From NCBI RefSeq assembly GCF_022808985.1, contig NZ_JAKZFT010000007.1, positions 124,001 through 188,000 of the forward strand: a DNA stretch of 64,000 nt. The letters run 5' to 3'. Source of the stretch: Geotalea sp. SG265 (GTDB lineage Bacteria > Desulfobacterota > Desulfuromonadia > Geobacterales > Geobacteraceae). The notes beneath the pieces were generated by a model that ran no database searches, was not told the origin of the DNA, and saw nothing but the letters and a program-made list of their open reading frames with translations. The position numbers and the translations under genes were made by a program. This document shows positions 1 through 11,597 of the stretch, in pieces. How positions within the stretch are numbered: the stretch's first letter is position 1; each line of letters starts with the position of its first letter.

Positions 1-79
1 CATCCTCTTTTACCCTATCCAGCAGGCGTACGATTCCGCGGCGTTCGTCGAGGCTTGTGTCTGGTTTTCGCAGGTGCAT
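1..79 (-). CDS. Partial CDS, 5' end of unidentified protein downstream of gyrA
   Basis: A minus-strand reading frame opens with ATG 27 bases after the gyrA stop codon and runs off the left edge. Its 26 visible codons begin MHLRKPDTSLDERR and are rich in charged residues. An AAGGA ribosome binding site lies 4 bases before the ATG. It is probably the next gene of the dnaA-gyrA series, but too little is visible to name a family. Confidence 0.5.
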   Translation of the reverse strand, partial: MHLRKPDTSLDERRGIVRLLDRVKED

Positions 80-105
80 GAGGTCCTTCCGCCGCACGAA
101 CGTTT

Positions 106-2676
106 TTACTCCAGTTCTTCCCCCTCGACATCGAGGGGGGCGTCACCGGGTTCGTCGCCGTCCTCTTCCTCTTTCTCGGCCAGGCGTGCCACTGCCACCA
201 CCCGCTCGTTTTCTTCGGTCACCATCAGGCGCACCCCCTGGGTATTGCGGCCAATGATGGAGAAGCCTTCCACCGGCACCCGCAATATTTTTCCCTGGTC
301 GGTGATCAGCATCAGGTCGTTTTCGTCCACCACCTGCTTGATGTCGACTACGCAGCCATTGCGCTCGGTGGTCTTGATGGTGATGATTCCTTTGCCCCCC
401 CGTGACTGGCAGCGGTACTCGCTCAGCTCGGTCCGTTTGCCAAAGCCGTTTTCCGTGACAGTGAAGAGCGTGGAATCGGTGAATTCCTCGTTGATGATCT
501 CCATGCCTATCACCAGGTCGTCATCCTCCAGGGTCATGCCCCGCACCCCGCGCGACACCCGGCCGACGGTCCGCACCTCCGACTCCTTGAAACGGATCGA
601 CTTGCCGTTTTTCGATGCCAGCAACACATCCTGGCGCCCGTCGGTCACTGCCACGGAGATAAGCTTGTCACCCTCGTCCAGATTGACGGCGATGATGCCA
701 CCAAGCCGCGGATGGGAATATTCCATGAGCGGTGTCTTTTTGGCGACGCCGTTGCGGGTCGCCATCATGATGAACTTGTCCTCGGCAAACTCCTTGACCG
801 GGAGGATGGCGGTGATCTTCTCGTTAGCCGAGAGGTTGAGGAGGTTGACGATTGCCTTACCCCTGGTGGCGCGCCCTGCTTCGGGGATTTCATAGACCTT
901 CAACCAGTAGACCTTGCCCGCATCGGTAAAGAACATCAGGTAATCCTTGGAAGAGGCAATGAACAGCTGTTCGACGAAATCCTCTTCCTTGGTCTTCATC
1001 CCGGTTTTGCCCTTGCCACCGCGGCGCTGGGCACGGTACATGGTTACCGCATTGCGCTTGATGTAACCGGAATGGGAAATGGTCACCACCATGTCCTCTT
1101 CGACGATGGTGTCTTCCAGGGAAATCTCCGCCGTCTGGTCGATGATCTCGGTGCGCCGCTTGTCACCGAACTTCTCTTTCAGCTCCAGGAGTTCTGAAAC
1201 GATGATCTTGAGAATCTCCGTTTCTGAAGCGAGGATCTCCTTGAGACGGGCAATGTAACGGAGGATCTCGTGGTATTCCTCGATGATCTTGTCACGCTCC
1301 ATGCCGGTGAGGCGGTGGAGGCGCATCTCCAGGATCGCCTGGGCCTGCAGCTCGGAAAGCCTGACCGGCTTGGCGTATTCGCCGTGGTTGGCCGGCAGGG
1401 CGAGGCCGAGCTTTTTCAGCCACTCCTCGTCTGAGAAGATCCCCGACATGAGCCCTTCCTTGGCCTCGGCCGGGGTCTTAGAGCCGCGGATCAACTCGAT
1501 GACCGCATCTAGCCAATCGAGGGCAATCTTCAGGCCTTCCAGGATATGGGCCCTCGCCTCGGCCTTTTTCAGATCGAAGATGGTGCGGCGGGTGACGATC
1601 TCCCGGCGGTGATCGATGAAGTGGTTGATGGTCTCGCGCAGGGTCAGGATCCTTGGCCGGTTGTTGACGATAGCCAGCATGATGATGCCGAAGGAAGACT
1701 GCATCTGGGTCTGCTTATAGAGGTGGTTGAGGACGATCTGCGGATTCTCGTCCTTTTTCAGCTCTATGACGATGCGCATCCCTTCCCGGTCCGACTCATC
1801 CCTGAGGTCAGAGATGCCTTCGATCTTCTTTTCCCGGACCAACTCGGCGATCTTTTCCACCAGCCGCGCCTTGTTCACCTGGTATGGAATTTCTGTGACG
1901 ACGATGGACTGGCGCTCGGTCTTCTTGTGGGTCTCAATCATTGCCCGGGCCCGCATCTGAATGATGCCCCGACCGGTGGAGTAGGCGGAAACGATTCCCT
2001 CCCGCCCGTAGATGAAGCCTCCGGTGGGGAAATCTGGTCCTGGGACAAGGCGGAGCAACTCCTCGAAGGTCAGCTCCGGGTTATGAATGACGGCAACAAT
2101 GCCGTCGATGACATCTGCCAGGTTGTGGGGAGGGATATTCGTCGCCATGCCGACGGCGATGCCCGAAGAGCCGTTGACCAGCAGGTTGGGGAACTTGGCC
2201 GGCAGCACCAACGGCTCCTTTAAGGAGTCGTCGTAGTTCGGTCCCATCTCCACCGTTTCCTTGTCGATGTCGGCGAGGAGCTCGTGGGCCAACTGGCACA
2301 TGCGGATCTCGGTATAGCGCATGGCTGCCGGAGAGTCGCCGTCGATGGAACCGAAATTCCCCTGGCCGTCAACCAGGGGATAGCGGAGGGAGAAGTCCTG
2401 GGCCATGCGGACCAGGGTATCGTAGACAGCGGTGTCGCCGTGGGGATGGTATTTACCGATGACATCACCGACGACACGGGCCGATTTCTTGTAGGGCTTG
2501 TTGTAGTCGTTGCCCATGTCGTACATTGCGTACAGGCACCGCCGATGGACCGGCTTCAGGCCATCGCGTACATCGGGAAGTGCCCGGCCGATAATGACCG
2601 ACATGGCGTAATCCATGTACGACCGCTTCATTTCGTCTTCTATGTTGACCGCTACCTTGTTCGTTTGAGTAAGCAT
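106..2676 (-). CDS. gyrA: DNA gyrase subunit A
   Basis: Catalytic subunit of the type II topoisomerase that introduces negative supercoils with GyrB. The 856-residue protein has the family's usual length. The N-terminal breakage-reunion domain shows the [16 protein letters not shown] motif, the quinolone-determining segment around [11 protein letters not shown] and the active tyrosine in [10 protein letters not shown]. The C-terminal third carries the DNA-wrapping beta-pinwheel repeats, including the GyrA box QRRGGKG, and ends in an acidic tail typical of GyrA. The start is ATG with AGAGG five bases upstream. It follows gyrB by about 50 bases on the same strand, so co-transcription is likely. 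Nothing looks damaged. Confidence 0.97.
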   Translation of the reverse strand: MLTQTNKVAVNIEDEMKRSYMDYAMSVIIGRALPDVRDGLKPVHRRCLYAMYDMGNDYNKPYKKSARVVGDVIGKYHPHGDTAVYDTLVRMAQDFSLRYPLVDGQGNFGSIDGDSPAAMRYTEIRMCQLAHELLADIDKETVEMGPNYDDSLKEPLVLPAKFPNLLVNGSSGIAVGMATNIPPHNLADVIDGIVAVIHNPELTFEELLRLVPGPDFPTGGFIYGREGIVSAYSTGRGIIQMRARAMIETHKKTERQSIVVTEIPYQVNKARLVEKIAELVREKKIEGISDLRDESDREGMRIVIELKKDENPQIVLNHLYKQTQMQSSFGIIMLAIVNNRPRILTLRETINHFIDHRREIVTRRTIFDLKKAEARAHILEGLKIALDWLDAVIELIRGSKTPAEAKEGLMSGIFSDEEWLKKLGLALPANHGEYAKPVRLSELQAQAILEMRLHRLTGMERDKIIEEYHEILRYIARLKEILASETEILKIIVSELLELKEKFGDKRRTEIIDQTAEISLEDTIVEEDMVVTISHSGYIKRNAVTMYRAQRRGGKGKTGMKTKEEDFVEQLFIASSKDYLMFFTDAGKVYWLKVYEIPEAGRATRGKAIVNLLNLSANEKITAILPVKEFAEDKFIMMATRNGVAKKTPLMEYSHPRLGGIIAVNLDEGDKLISVAVTDGRQDVLLASKNGKSIRFKESEVRTVGRVSRGVRGMTLEDDDLVIGMEIINEEFTDSTLFTVTENGFGKRTELSEYRCQSRGGKGIITIKTTERNGCVVDIKQVVDENDLMLITDQGKILRVPVEGFSIIGRNTQGVRLMVTEENERVVAVARLAEKEEEDGDEPGDAPLDVEGEELE

Positions 2677-2725
2677 TACGACCTCTTTGCAGTTGGCATG
2701 TGCGGGATGAACGGTTCCCTTGTCG

Positions 2726-5119
<2,394 letters not shown>

Positions 5120-6214
5120 TCAATGGAGAACCCTGCCCGCCTCAATGCGGTAGGTCCTGTAGTTTTCCATCCGATCGACGACGATATTCTGCAGGGAGGT
5201 CGTCGTGATAAAAACCTGCATTTCCCGCTTCTTCAGGAAATCCATCAGGTTTCTCTTCCTGTCCTGGTCCAGCTCGGAGCTGATATCGTCCAGGAGAAAG
5301 ACCGGCTGGCTATGGAATTTACTGCTCATATATTCCGTCTCCGCCATTTTCAGGGCCAGCACATAGGTCTTCTGCTGTCCCTGGGAGCCGAATTGTTTCA
5401 AAGATTTGCCGTTGAGGGTGAATTCCACGTCGTCCCGGTGTGGACCGGTCAGTGTCGTTCCCCGGCGCTCCTCTTCACGTGCCGTCTTGGCCAGCGCCTC
5501 GGTAAAGGCTGCCTGCAGGTTCCCTCCACCGTCGGCCATGTCAAACCGGTGCGGCTTGTAACGAATGTCGGCAATCTCTTCATTACCGGATATCTCCCGG
5601 TAAAATTGGCCGAGCAGGTCTCGCAACCCATGTATGTAGGCTACTCTCGCCATAATAAGCCGTTTTCCCTGCTCGACGAGCTGTTCCGTCCAGATGTCCA
5701 AGCCGCAGCTTTCCCCTTTTTTCAGCAGGGCATTTCTGTTTTTCAGGACCTTGCCGTAGGCCTGGTAGGCTGACAGGTAGGTAACGTCGCTGCTGAAGAC
5801 GGCCCGATCCAGGTACCTTCTTCTCTGCTCCGGCAGCCCCTTGACCATGTTCACCTCTTCAGGAGTGAAAAGCACCACGTTCAGCTGGCCGAAAAAGTCG
5901 TCGATCCGTGAAACCGTCTTCCGGTCAACCCTTATTTTTTTCCCCTGCATGTCCAGGAGAATGGCTATCTCCCTCGTTAGCCCATCCCGCTCCACCCAGC
6001 CTTTCAGGAGGCTGCGGGGATTACCCCACTGCACCAGCTCGCTATTCTTCATCGTTTTGAACGATTTCATCGTTGCCAGGATAAAGATCGATTCCAGGAG
6101 GTTGGTCTTACCCTGGCCGTTGTTGCCGAAAAAAATGTTGAAGTGCCGGGCAGGTGTGAGCACCGTCTCTTCAAGATTTCGAAACGACTGAAGATATAAT
6201 TTATTTAACTTCAT
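5120..6214 (-). CDS. recF: DNA replication and repair protein RecF
   Basis: SMC-like ATPase that loads RecA at single-strand gaps with RecO and RecR. Visible motifs are the Walker A segment GNNGQGKTNLLESI near residue 37, the QQKTYVLALKMAE region with the preceding SQG signature, and the Walker B segment VFLLDDISSELD. The start at MKLNKLYLQSFRNL gives 364 residues, the usual length; a longer reading to 6301 would run into the terminator-like hairpin at 6235-6263 and add residues that do not resemble RecF. It lies between dnaN and gyrB in the canonical order. An apparent terminator upstream suggests partly separate transcription from dnaN. Confidence 0.94.
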   Translation of the reverse strand: MKLNKLYLQSFRNLEETVLTPARHFNIFFGNNGQGKTNLLESIFILATMKSFKTMKNSELVQWGNPRSLLKGWVERDGLTREIAILLDMQGKKIRVDRKTVSRIDDFFGQLNVVLFTPEEVNMVKGLPEQRRRYLDRAVFSSDVTYLSAYQAYGKVLKNRNALLKKGESCGLDIWTEQLVEQGKRLIMARVAYIHGLRDLLGQFYREISGNEEIADIRYKPHRFDMADGGGNLQAAFTEALAKTAREEERRGTTLTGPHRDDVEFTLNGKSLKQFGSQGQQKTYVLALKMAETEYMSSKFHSQPVFLLDDISSELDQDRKRNLMDFLKKREMQVFITTTSLQNIVVDRMENYRTYRIEAGRVLH

Positions 6215-6231
6215 CTCAACTATTATTTCAT

Positions 6232-6263
6232 TAAAAAGGCCACTCCATTTGAGAGGGGCCTTT
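6232..6263 (-). terminator. Rho-independent terminator between dnaN and recF
   Basis: Reading leftward, AAAGGCC and CTC pair with GAG and GGCCTTT around a short loop with one mismatch, followed by a T run. It lies just after the dnaN stop codon and before the recF start, so it could end or attenuate transcription from dnaN. Confidence 0.6.
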
Positions 6264-6304
6264 GCAGAGAGCGCGTTTGCGGGTCCGCAATTTTTAAACA
6301 ATTG

Positions 6305-7423
6305 CTAGAGGCGCATGGGCATGATGACTGACATGAAATCTTCCTTTGCCGTCGGTTTCATGACAATGGGGGAAAGCTCATCCCGCAGGTCCAGTTCGAC
6401 CTGATCGTCCCGGAGGACGGTCAGGACGTCAATAAGATAGCGGGCGTTGAATCGCACCGAAATGGGGGTGCCGTCGTAGACCACCTCCTGCTCTTCCCTG
6501 GCGTCCCCAAGTTCCGGATTACTGGAGGATATCTCTATGTTGCCGCTCTGCACATCGAGCTTTATCCCCTTGAATTTTTCACTGGAGAGAATGGCCATCC
6601 TTCTCAGGGAATGGAGGAGTGCCTCTCGGGAGATGGTGATCTTTTTGTCGTTGTTGGCCGGTATCACCTTCGTGTAATCGGGAAATTCCCCATCAATAAG
6701 GCGCATGACAATAACGGTATTGTCTTTCTTGATCACAGCACTGTTATCCATGAATCCCAGCATGATGTCGCCGTTTTCCTCTTCGGCAATCTTTTTCAGC
6801 TCGTAGATCCCTTTTTTGGGAAAGATCACCCCTTTACTTAGTTCGCTGCTGATGGTTCCCTCGAAGTCCTTCTCGGCAACGGAGAGCCGGTGTCCATCGG
6901 TTGCCACCATGCGGATGACGTTTTTATCCCCTTCGCTGGAAGCTTTTATGAAAATGCCGTTGAGGTTGAACTTGGTTTCATCATTACAGATGGCATAGGC
7001 CGTCTTTTCGATCATTTCGCTGAGGAAGTTGTTGCTGATACTGACGAAGATACTGTCGTTCACCTTTGGGAAATAGGGGAATTCCTCCGGAGACAGCCCG
7101 ACGATGTTGAAATGGGCTTTGCCGCAATGGATCTCTATCCAGTCGTTTTCCTTGGTGGAAAAGGTTATTTCCTCGTCGGAGAGTTCCTTGATGATCTCGT
7201 ATATCTTTTTTGCAGAGACGGTTATCTTTCCTTCTTTGCTGACGGTTACCGGGTAGGAGCTTTTCATCCCTACTTCCAGGTCGGTGGCAGTTACGTGCAG
7301 CATGCCGTTGCTTGCCTCGAGCAGGGCGTTTGAGAGGATCGGCATCGTGTTCCGCTTTTCTACGATCCCTTGTATTTTCTGTAAAGCTTTGGTGAAGGTC
7401 TCTTTGCTGATGCTGAATTCCAT
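6305..7423 (-). CDS. dnaN: DNA polymerase III subunit beta (sliding clamp)
   Basis: Ring-shaped processivity factor that tethers DNA polymerase III and other enzymes to DNA. The 372-residue protein starts MEFSISKETFTKAL and ends with the family-typical segment VIMPMRL, where the C-terminal residues form part of the partner-binding pocket. The usual NARYLIDVL and PTAKEDFMSVIMPM motifs are visible. The ATG at 7423 is chosen because GGAGG lies five bases upstream; an in-frame ATG six codons earlier lacks one. It follows dnaA across the presumed replication origin. Confidence 0.96.
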   Translation of the reverse strand: MEFSISKETFTKALQKIQGIVEKRNTMPILSNALLEASNGMLHVTATDLEVGMKSSYPVTVSKEGKITVSAKKIYEIIKELSDEEITFSTKENDWIEIHCGKAHFNIVGLSPEEFPYFPKVNDSIFVSISNNFLSEMIEKTAYAICNDETKFNLNGIFIKASSEGDKNVIRMVATDGHRLSVAEKDFEGTISSELSKGVIFPKKGIYELKKIAEEENGDIMLGFMDNSAVIKKDNTVIVMRLIDGEFPDYTKVIPANNDKKITISREALLHSLRRMAILSSEKFKGIKLDVQSGNIEISSSNPELGDAREEQEVVYDGTPISVRFNARYLIDVLTVLRDDQVELDLRDELSPIVMKPTAKEDFMSVIMPMRL

Positions 7424-7441
7424 CCATTCCTCCATTCGCAT

Positions 7442-7635
7442 ACGAATAATATGTTTTTAAATTCTTTAAGTAGTAGTAGATAGCGGCTGTGGATATGTTG
7501 ATTGAATGGTTAACGTGCCGGTTTTGCGGCTTTTTCCCGTTGGACAATACTGTTAGCAGTGAAAGCGGCGGACGATGTTATGCACATCGCGCTGCAATTA
7601 TCAACAGCCGTCGGCAAATATCAACAGTTTTTCCG
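7442..7635. other. Probable replication origin (oriC unwinding region) between dnaA and dnaN
   Basis: The 212-base dnaA-dnaN spacer holds, left to right, an AT-rich stretch (7442-7470), a run of TAG trinucleotides (7471-7483), a short GC-rich block, and a DnaA-box-like TGTGGATAT (7488-7496). Further boxes are TTATCAACA (7598-7606) and ATATCAACA (7618-7626), and TTATCCACT (7661-7669) lies just inside dnaA. AT-rich region, DnaA-trios, GC cluster and DnaA box is the arrangement described for bacterial origin unwinding. Coding direction flips around here, which supports an origin. Assignment is by pattern only. Confidence 0.75.
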
Positions 7636-8973
7636 TCAGCTCATCAACTCCTTTTTCATCTTATCCACTGTGTTTTTTATCTCCAGGTCGCTTTCCATCT
7701 GTTTCTCGATCTTTTTTACGGAGTGAATGATCGTCGAGTGATCTTTGCCGCCGAATTTTTCACCTATTTCAGGGTAGGAGGCCTTGGTGAGTTCCCGGCT
7801 GATGTAAATGGCAATCTGCCGCGGTATGACGAAGGCCTTCAAGCGTTTATCCGACTTCAGTTCGGAGATCTTGATCTTGAAATGATCGGCAACGTGCTTC
7901 TGGATCATTTCCACGGTAATGTCCTTGGTTTTCTCGACGATAATGTCTTTGAGAATTTCCCGGGCCATGTTGAGACTGATCTCGCTGCCGGTAAGGCTGG
8001 CATAGGCCCCGAGCCTGATCAGCATCCCTTCCAGCTCACGGACGTTGCTCGTGGCACTGGAAGCGAGAAAAAGGGCCACGTCGTTTGGCAAGGTAATGGC
8101 GTTCACATCCGCTTTCTTTTTAAGGATGGCGATCTTGGTCTCTATATCCGGCGGTTGGATATCGGCGATCAACCCCCACTCAAAGCGCGAGCGGAGCCGC
8201 TCCTCCAGGCCGGGGATATCCTTTGGAAATTTGTCCGAGGTGACGACGATCTGCTTGTGGGATTCATAGAGCGCATTGAAGGTATGGAAAAATTCCTCCT
8301 GGGTCGCTTCTTTTCCCGCCATAAACTGAATGTCATCGATCAGGAGGATGTCCATTTTCCTGAACTTGTTGCGGAATTCCTCCATTTTCTTGTAACGGAG
8401 GGAATTGATCATTTCGTTCATGAATTTTTCGGAGGAATAATAGCAGACCTTGGCTTTCTTGTCGTTTTCCTTGATCTGGTTGCCGATCGCTATGAGGAGA
8501 TGGGTTTTTCCCAGGCCGACGCCGCCATAGATGAAGAGAGGATTGTAATTGCAGGCCGGATTATTGGCCACTGCCTGAGAGGCGGCGTAGGCAAACTGGT
8601 TGCTGGCACCGCAGACGAAGGAATCGAAGGTATATTTGGGATTGAGATTGGTGTTGAAGTCCACATTCCTGGTGACGTCGTGATCGCTTTTGTCCGTATT
8701 ACGCTGTTCGACCGGTTTTTTCTCCCCATGGGGTTTTTCGGTGATCTTGAAGTCAACCTGATATTTTACATTGGTAAGCGAGGATATTGCCTCTATAATT
8801 ATCGAGAGGTACTTTTCGGTGACCCATTCCTTGATGAATTTGCTGGGAACTTCCAGGACAAGATTGGCATCGTTAACGGAGTGGAAATGAATCGGCTTGA
8901 TCCAGGTATTGTAGGTTTGCGGGGTGAGGACCTTCTTTATGTTCGATTGGGCTTCGAGCCAAATCTTTTCCAT
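7636..8973 (-). CDS. dnaA: Chromosomal replication initiator protein DnaA
   Basis: AAA+ ATPase that binds DnaA boxes and melts the origin. The 445-residue protein has an N-terminal helicase-loading domain, a short linker around residues 85-115, an AAA+ core with Walker A GGVGLGKTHLL and Walker B DILLIDDIQF, and a C-terminal DNA-binding domain ending with the signature DHSTIIHSVKKIE. Length is normal. The start is an ATG with only weak Shine-Dalgarno sequence. Candidate DnaA boxes lie on both sides, so autoregulation is plausible. The gene reads away from rpmH, as in many bacterial origin regions. Confidence 0.97.
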   Translation of the reverse strand: MEKIWLEAQSNIKKVLTPQTYNTWIKPIHFHSVNDANLVLEVPSKFIKEWVTEKYLSIIIEAISSLTNVKYQVDFKITEKPHGEKKPVEQRNTDKSDHDVTRNVDFNTNLNPKYTFDSFVCGASNQFAYAASQAVANNPACNYNPLFIYGGVGLGKTHLLIAIGNQIKENDKKAKVCYYSSEKFMNEMINSLRYKKMEEFRNKFRKMDILLIDDIQFMAGKEATQEEFFHTFNALYESHKQIVVTSDKFPKDIPGLEERLRSRFEWGLIADIQPPDIETKIAILKKKADVNAITLPNDVALFLASSATSNVRELEGMLIRLGAYASLTGSEISLNMAREILKDIIVEKTKDITVEMIQKHVADHFKIKISELKSDKRLKAFVIPRQIAIYISRELTKASYPEIGEKFGGKDHSTIIHSVKKIEKQMESDLEIKNTVDKMKKELMS

Positions 8974-9255
8974 GGGGGGCGACCTTATCGGACAAATGAC
9001 TTTTGAACAGATTTATCAACAGATGTTGAAAAAAAATAAACCTTTTATTACGGGTTGTTGCGTATCTATAAGGCGAGATATTGGGGTTTGATCGATAGTT
9101 GTTGAAATGTAACAAAGCCACCCCCATTTTGCAAGGTAAATTTTCCGCAAAGAATAAATAATCCATTGACAAATCGTACACAATATGTTTAATTTACCAG
9201 CTTATTTTTGGTTATTTTATAAATCACTACATGGAATGTAAGGAGTTTTATAGCG
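8974..9255. other. dnaA-rpmH divergent intergenic region
   Basis: This AT-rich spacer separates divergent dnaA and rpmH. It contains one DnaA-box-like TTATCAACA (9013-9021), poly-A/T tracts and the rpmH promoter. It may be a second part of a bipartite origin or a DnaA autoregulatory site. No gene is visible. Confidence 0.5.
9166..9193 (+). promoter_or_regulatory. Sigma-70 type promoter for rpmH-rnpA-yidD-yidC
   Basis: TTGACA at 9166-9171 and TTTAAT at 9188-9193 are separated by 16 bases, about 60 bases before the rpmH start. It is the only strong candidate upstream of the rightward series. Confidence 0.7.
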
Positions 9256-9405
9256 ATGAAAAGAACATATCAGCCCAGCAATGTTTCCCGGAAAAGGACC
9301 CACGGATTCCTCGTCAGGATGTCTACCAAGAATGGCAGACTCGTTATCAAGCGCCGTCGTGCCAAAGGGCGGAAGAACCTCGCGGTATCTATTGCATCCA
9401 AATAA
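9256..9405 (+). CDS. rpmH: 50S ribosomal protein L34
   Basis: Small basic protein of the large ribosomal subunit. The 49 codons read [18 protein letters not shown] and continue with the lysine- and arginine-rich segment typical of L34, ending AVSIASK. AAGGAG lies about ten bases upstream of the ATG. It is the first gene of the rightward series from the origin. The rnpA reading frame begins inside its 3' end, so the two are translated from overlapping sequence. Confidence 0.97.
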   Translation: MKRTYQPSNVSRKRTHGFLVRMSTKNGRLVIKRRRAKGRKNLAVSIASK

Positions 9406-9751
9406 AGCCCCGCACCGTTTCACAAAAGACGAGCGGCTTTTGAAGCGAGCCCAATTCCTGCAGTTATCCGATGCAGGACTGAAGATTCATACCGCCCATT
9501 TCATAATTCTGGGGTCAGTCCCGGCGGACCTTACCAAAATTGGAATAACCGTCAGCCGTAAGGTTGGGAATGCCGTCTGCAGAAACCGGATCAGGCGACT
9601 GGTTCGTGAGTTTTTCAGGCTCAACAAGCAGCAATTTGCATCCGCCTATTACAACATAATCGCCAAAAGAGGTGCAGGGCAGCTGGATTATCGGCAGGTT
9701 TGCAGGGAACTGGCAAATGCTCTGGAGCGCCTGCATGTGAAACTATGCTGA
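9392..9751 (+). CDS. rnpA: Ribonuclease P protein component
   Basis: Protein subunit that assists RNase P RNA in maturing tRNA 5' ends. The signature [13 protein letters not shown] lies mid-protein, preceded by [12 protein letters not shown], both diagnostic of RnpA. The start is uncertain: a TTG at 9392 gives 119 residues, the usual length, and overlaps the rpmH end by 14 bases. In-frame GTG at 9359 and ATG at 9332 or 9281 would give longer N-termini overlapping more of rpmH. The 3' end overlaps the yidD start by seven bases, indicating tight coupling. Confidence 0.9.
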   Translation: MHPNKAPHRFTKDERLLKRAQFLQLSDAGLKIHTAHFIILGSVPADLTKIGITVSRKVGNAVCRNRIRRLVREFFRLNKQQFASAYYNIIAKRGAGQLDYRQVCRELANALERLHVKLC

Positions 9752-9957
9752 GAAAAGCAGCGATCGGTACCATTCGTTTTTATCAGAAATACATCTCCCC
9801 GTACAAGGGAGCTTCCTGCCGGTTTTATCCTTCCTGTTCCAATTATTCATTGCAAGCCTTCGAGAAGCACGGGATACTGACTGCACTGTGGTATTCCGTG
9901 TTGCGTATCCTGAAGTGCCACCCCTTCCATCCGGGTGGCTATGATCCTGTCAAATAA
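9745..9957 (+). CDS. yidD: Membrane protein insertion efficiency factor YidD
   Basis: Small protein that helps YidC/Sec insert inner-membrane proteins. The 70 residues contain the family core [19 protein letters not shown], with its cysteines, and [11 protein letters not shown] near the end. The ATG at 9745 overlaps the rnpA stop codon and fits the family's usual length; an upstream start at 9700 would add unrelated residues. It lies in its standard place between rnpA and yidC. Confidence 0.93.
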   Translation: MLRKAAIGTIRFYQKYISPYKGASCRFYPSCSNYSLQAFEKHGILTALWYSVLRILKCHPFHPGGYDPVK

Positions 9958-9980
9958 TTTAGTGGTTATCGGGAGTTACC

Positions 9981-11570
9981 ATGGAAAAAAGAGTCCTTAT
10001 TGCCGTTATCTTATCCATAGCGGTGTTGTATGCTTTTTCATATCTGTTTCCCCCTCCTGCCGCTAATCGCAAAGCGCCTGCCGGCCCGGTCGCTGCCCTG
10101 CAGTCCCAGCAATCGTCTGTCAAACCTTCTCCCATGGCGGCTGCTGCCGCGGCGACCCCCCAGGCTGGCCTTGCTGCTCGCGATATTGTCGTTGACACCG
10201 ACTTGTATACAGCCATCATCTCCACCAGGGGAGCCGGTCTCAAAAGTCTGCAGCTGAAGCATTATAAGGATAAAGCAGGAGCAACTGGTCGGAATATCGT
10301 TCTGAAGAGTGAGACGGAGGGTGACAAGCTTTCCCTGTTGACCGAGGGAAAAACCTTAGGCATCGAGCCGGCTCTCGTCTTTCAGTCTTCAGCCAAGGAT
10401 CTGAAACTGACCGGACCTGATCGGGCCTCCCTTGAACTCACCGTGACCTCACCGACCGGGGCTACACTGAAAAAGATCTATACATTTGTCGGGAACAACT
10501 ACGGCATCGATCTTCATCAGGAGTTGGTCAATTCCGGCACCGGGCGGCTCGATGGTTCCCTTGCCCTGGTGAATTATAATCGCCTCGCTACCCAGACGCG
10601 TGATGGGCGCTATGAAGTATATGGCCCTGTGGCCCTGGCTGGCGACAAGGTGATAACCGAAAAACTCGCCGATCTGGCCAAGGAGCCCCGGCAATTCACC
10701 GACCATGTTTCCTGGACCGCCTTTGCCGATAAATATTTTATGGATGCCGTCATGTCCCGTAACAACAGCATCGCTTCCGCCCGCATTGCCAAGATCAGCG
10801 ATCAGTTCGTGCAGACTACCGTCACGGCACCTGCCGTCTCTCTCAATCCTGGGCAGCACGCTACTGTAGATTACCACCTTTTCTACGGCCCGAAGGACCT
10901 GGATATCCTCAAGGCCCAAGGCAGCAGACTGGAAGAGGCGATCGATTTCGGCTGGTTTTCCGCGTTGGCCAAGCCACTTCTTCGCGCCCTCAAATTCTTT
11001 TATTCCTTTACCCACAACTATGGTTTGGCCATCATCATCATCACCATTATCCTCAAGGTGCTTTTCTTTCCGCTGACCCACAAGAGTTACAAATCCATGA
11101 AGGAGATGCAGAAGCTGCAACCCAAGATGGCCGAGCTGAAGGAGAAATACAAGAACGACCGGGATGCCATGAACAGGGCGGTCATGGATCTCTATAAAAC
11201 CCACAAGGTGAATCCCATGGGTGGCTGTCTGCCCATGCTCGTGCAGATTCCAGTATTCTTCGCCCTGTACAAGGCGCTGATGTTTTCCATTGAGTTGCGG
11301 CATGCACCCTTTGTGCTCTGGATCACCGATCTTTCCGCCAAGGACCCCTACTATGTAACTCCCATCATCATGGGGGCGACCATGTTCATTCAGCAGAAAA
11401 TGACTCCAACCAACATGGACCCCGTGCAGGCAAAGATGATGCTGGCTCTGCCCATTGTCTTTACCTTCATGTTCCTTAATTTCCCTTCCGGTCTGGTGTT
11501 GTATTGGCTCATCAACAATATTCTGACCATTGCCCAGCAGGCATACATCAATAAATCACTGCCTGCTTAA
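9981..11570 (+). CDS. yidC: Membrane protein insertase YidC
   Basis: Inner-membrane insertase and chaperone, acting alone or with SecYEG. The 529-residue protein has the Gram-negative plan: an N-terminal membrane segment (VLIAVILSIAVLYAFSYLF), a large periplasmic domain to about residue 330, and five C-terminal membrane segments with the conserved NPMGGCLPMLVQIPVFFALY. The N-terminal region near residues 28-60 is rich in Ala, Pro and Gln, an unstructured linker. GGGAG precedes the ATG. Only 27 bases separate it from mnmE, with no jag/khpB gene in between. Confidence 0.96.
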   Translation: MEKRVLIAVILSIAVLYAFSYLFPPPAANRKAPAGPVAALQSQQSSVKPSPMAAAAAATPQAGLAARDIVVDTDLYTAIISTRGAGLKSLQLKHYKDKAGATGRNIVLKSETEGDKLSLLTEGKTLGIEPALVFQSSAKDLKLTGPDRASLELTVTSPTGATLKKIYTFVGNNYGIDLHQELVNSGTGRLDGSLALVNYNRLATQTRDGRYEVYGPVALAGDKVITEKLADLAKEPRQFTDHVSWTAFADKYFMDAVMSRNNSIASARIAKISDQFVQTTVTAPAVSLNPGQHATVDYHLFYGPKDLDILKAQGSRLEEAIDFGWFSALAKPLLRALKFFYSFTHNYGLAIIIITIILKVLFFPLTHKSYKSMKEMQKLQPKMAELKEKYKNDRDAMNRAVMDLYKTHKVNPMGGCLPMLVQIPVFFALYKALMFSIELRHAPFVLWITDLSAKDPYYVTPIIMGATMFIQQKMTPTNMDPVQAKMMLALPIVFTFMFLNFPSGLVLYWLINNILTIAQQAYINKSLPA

Positions 11571-11597
11571 GGCACGTTCCGCACATCGGATGACAAG

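Noticed and set aside
7489-9006. 505-codon plus-strand frame opposite dnaA
   Set aside because: It is the antisense shadow of dnaA and runs through the origin repeats.
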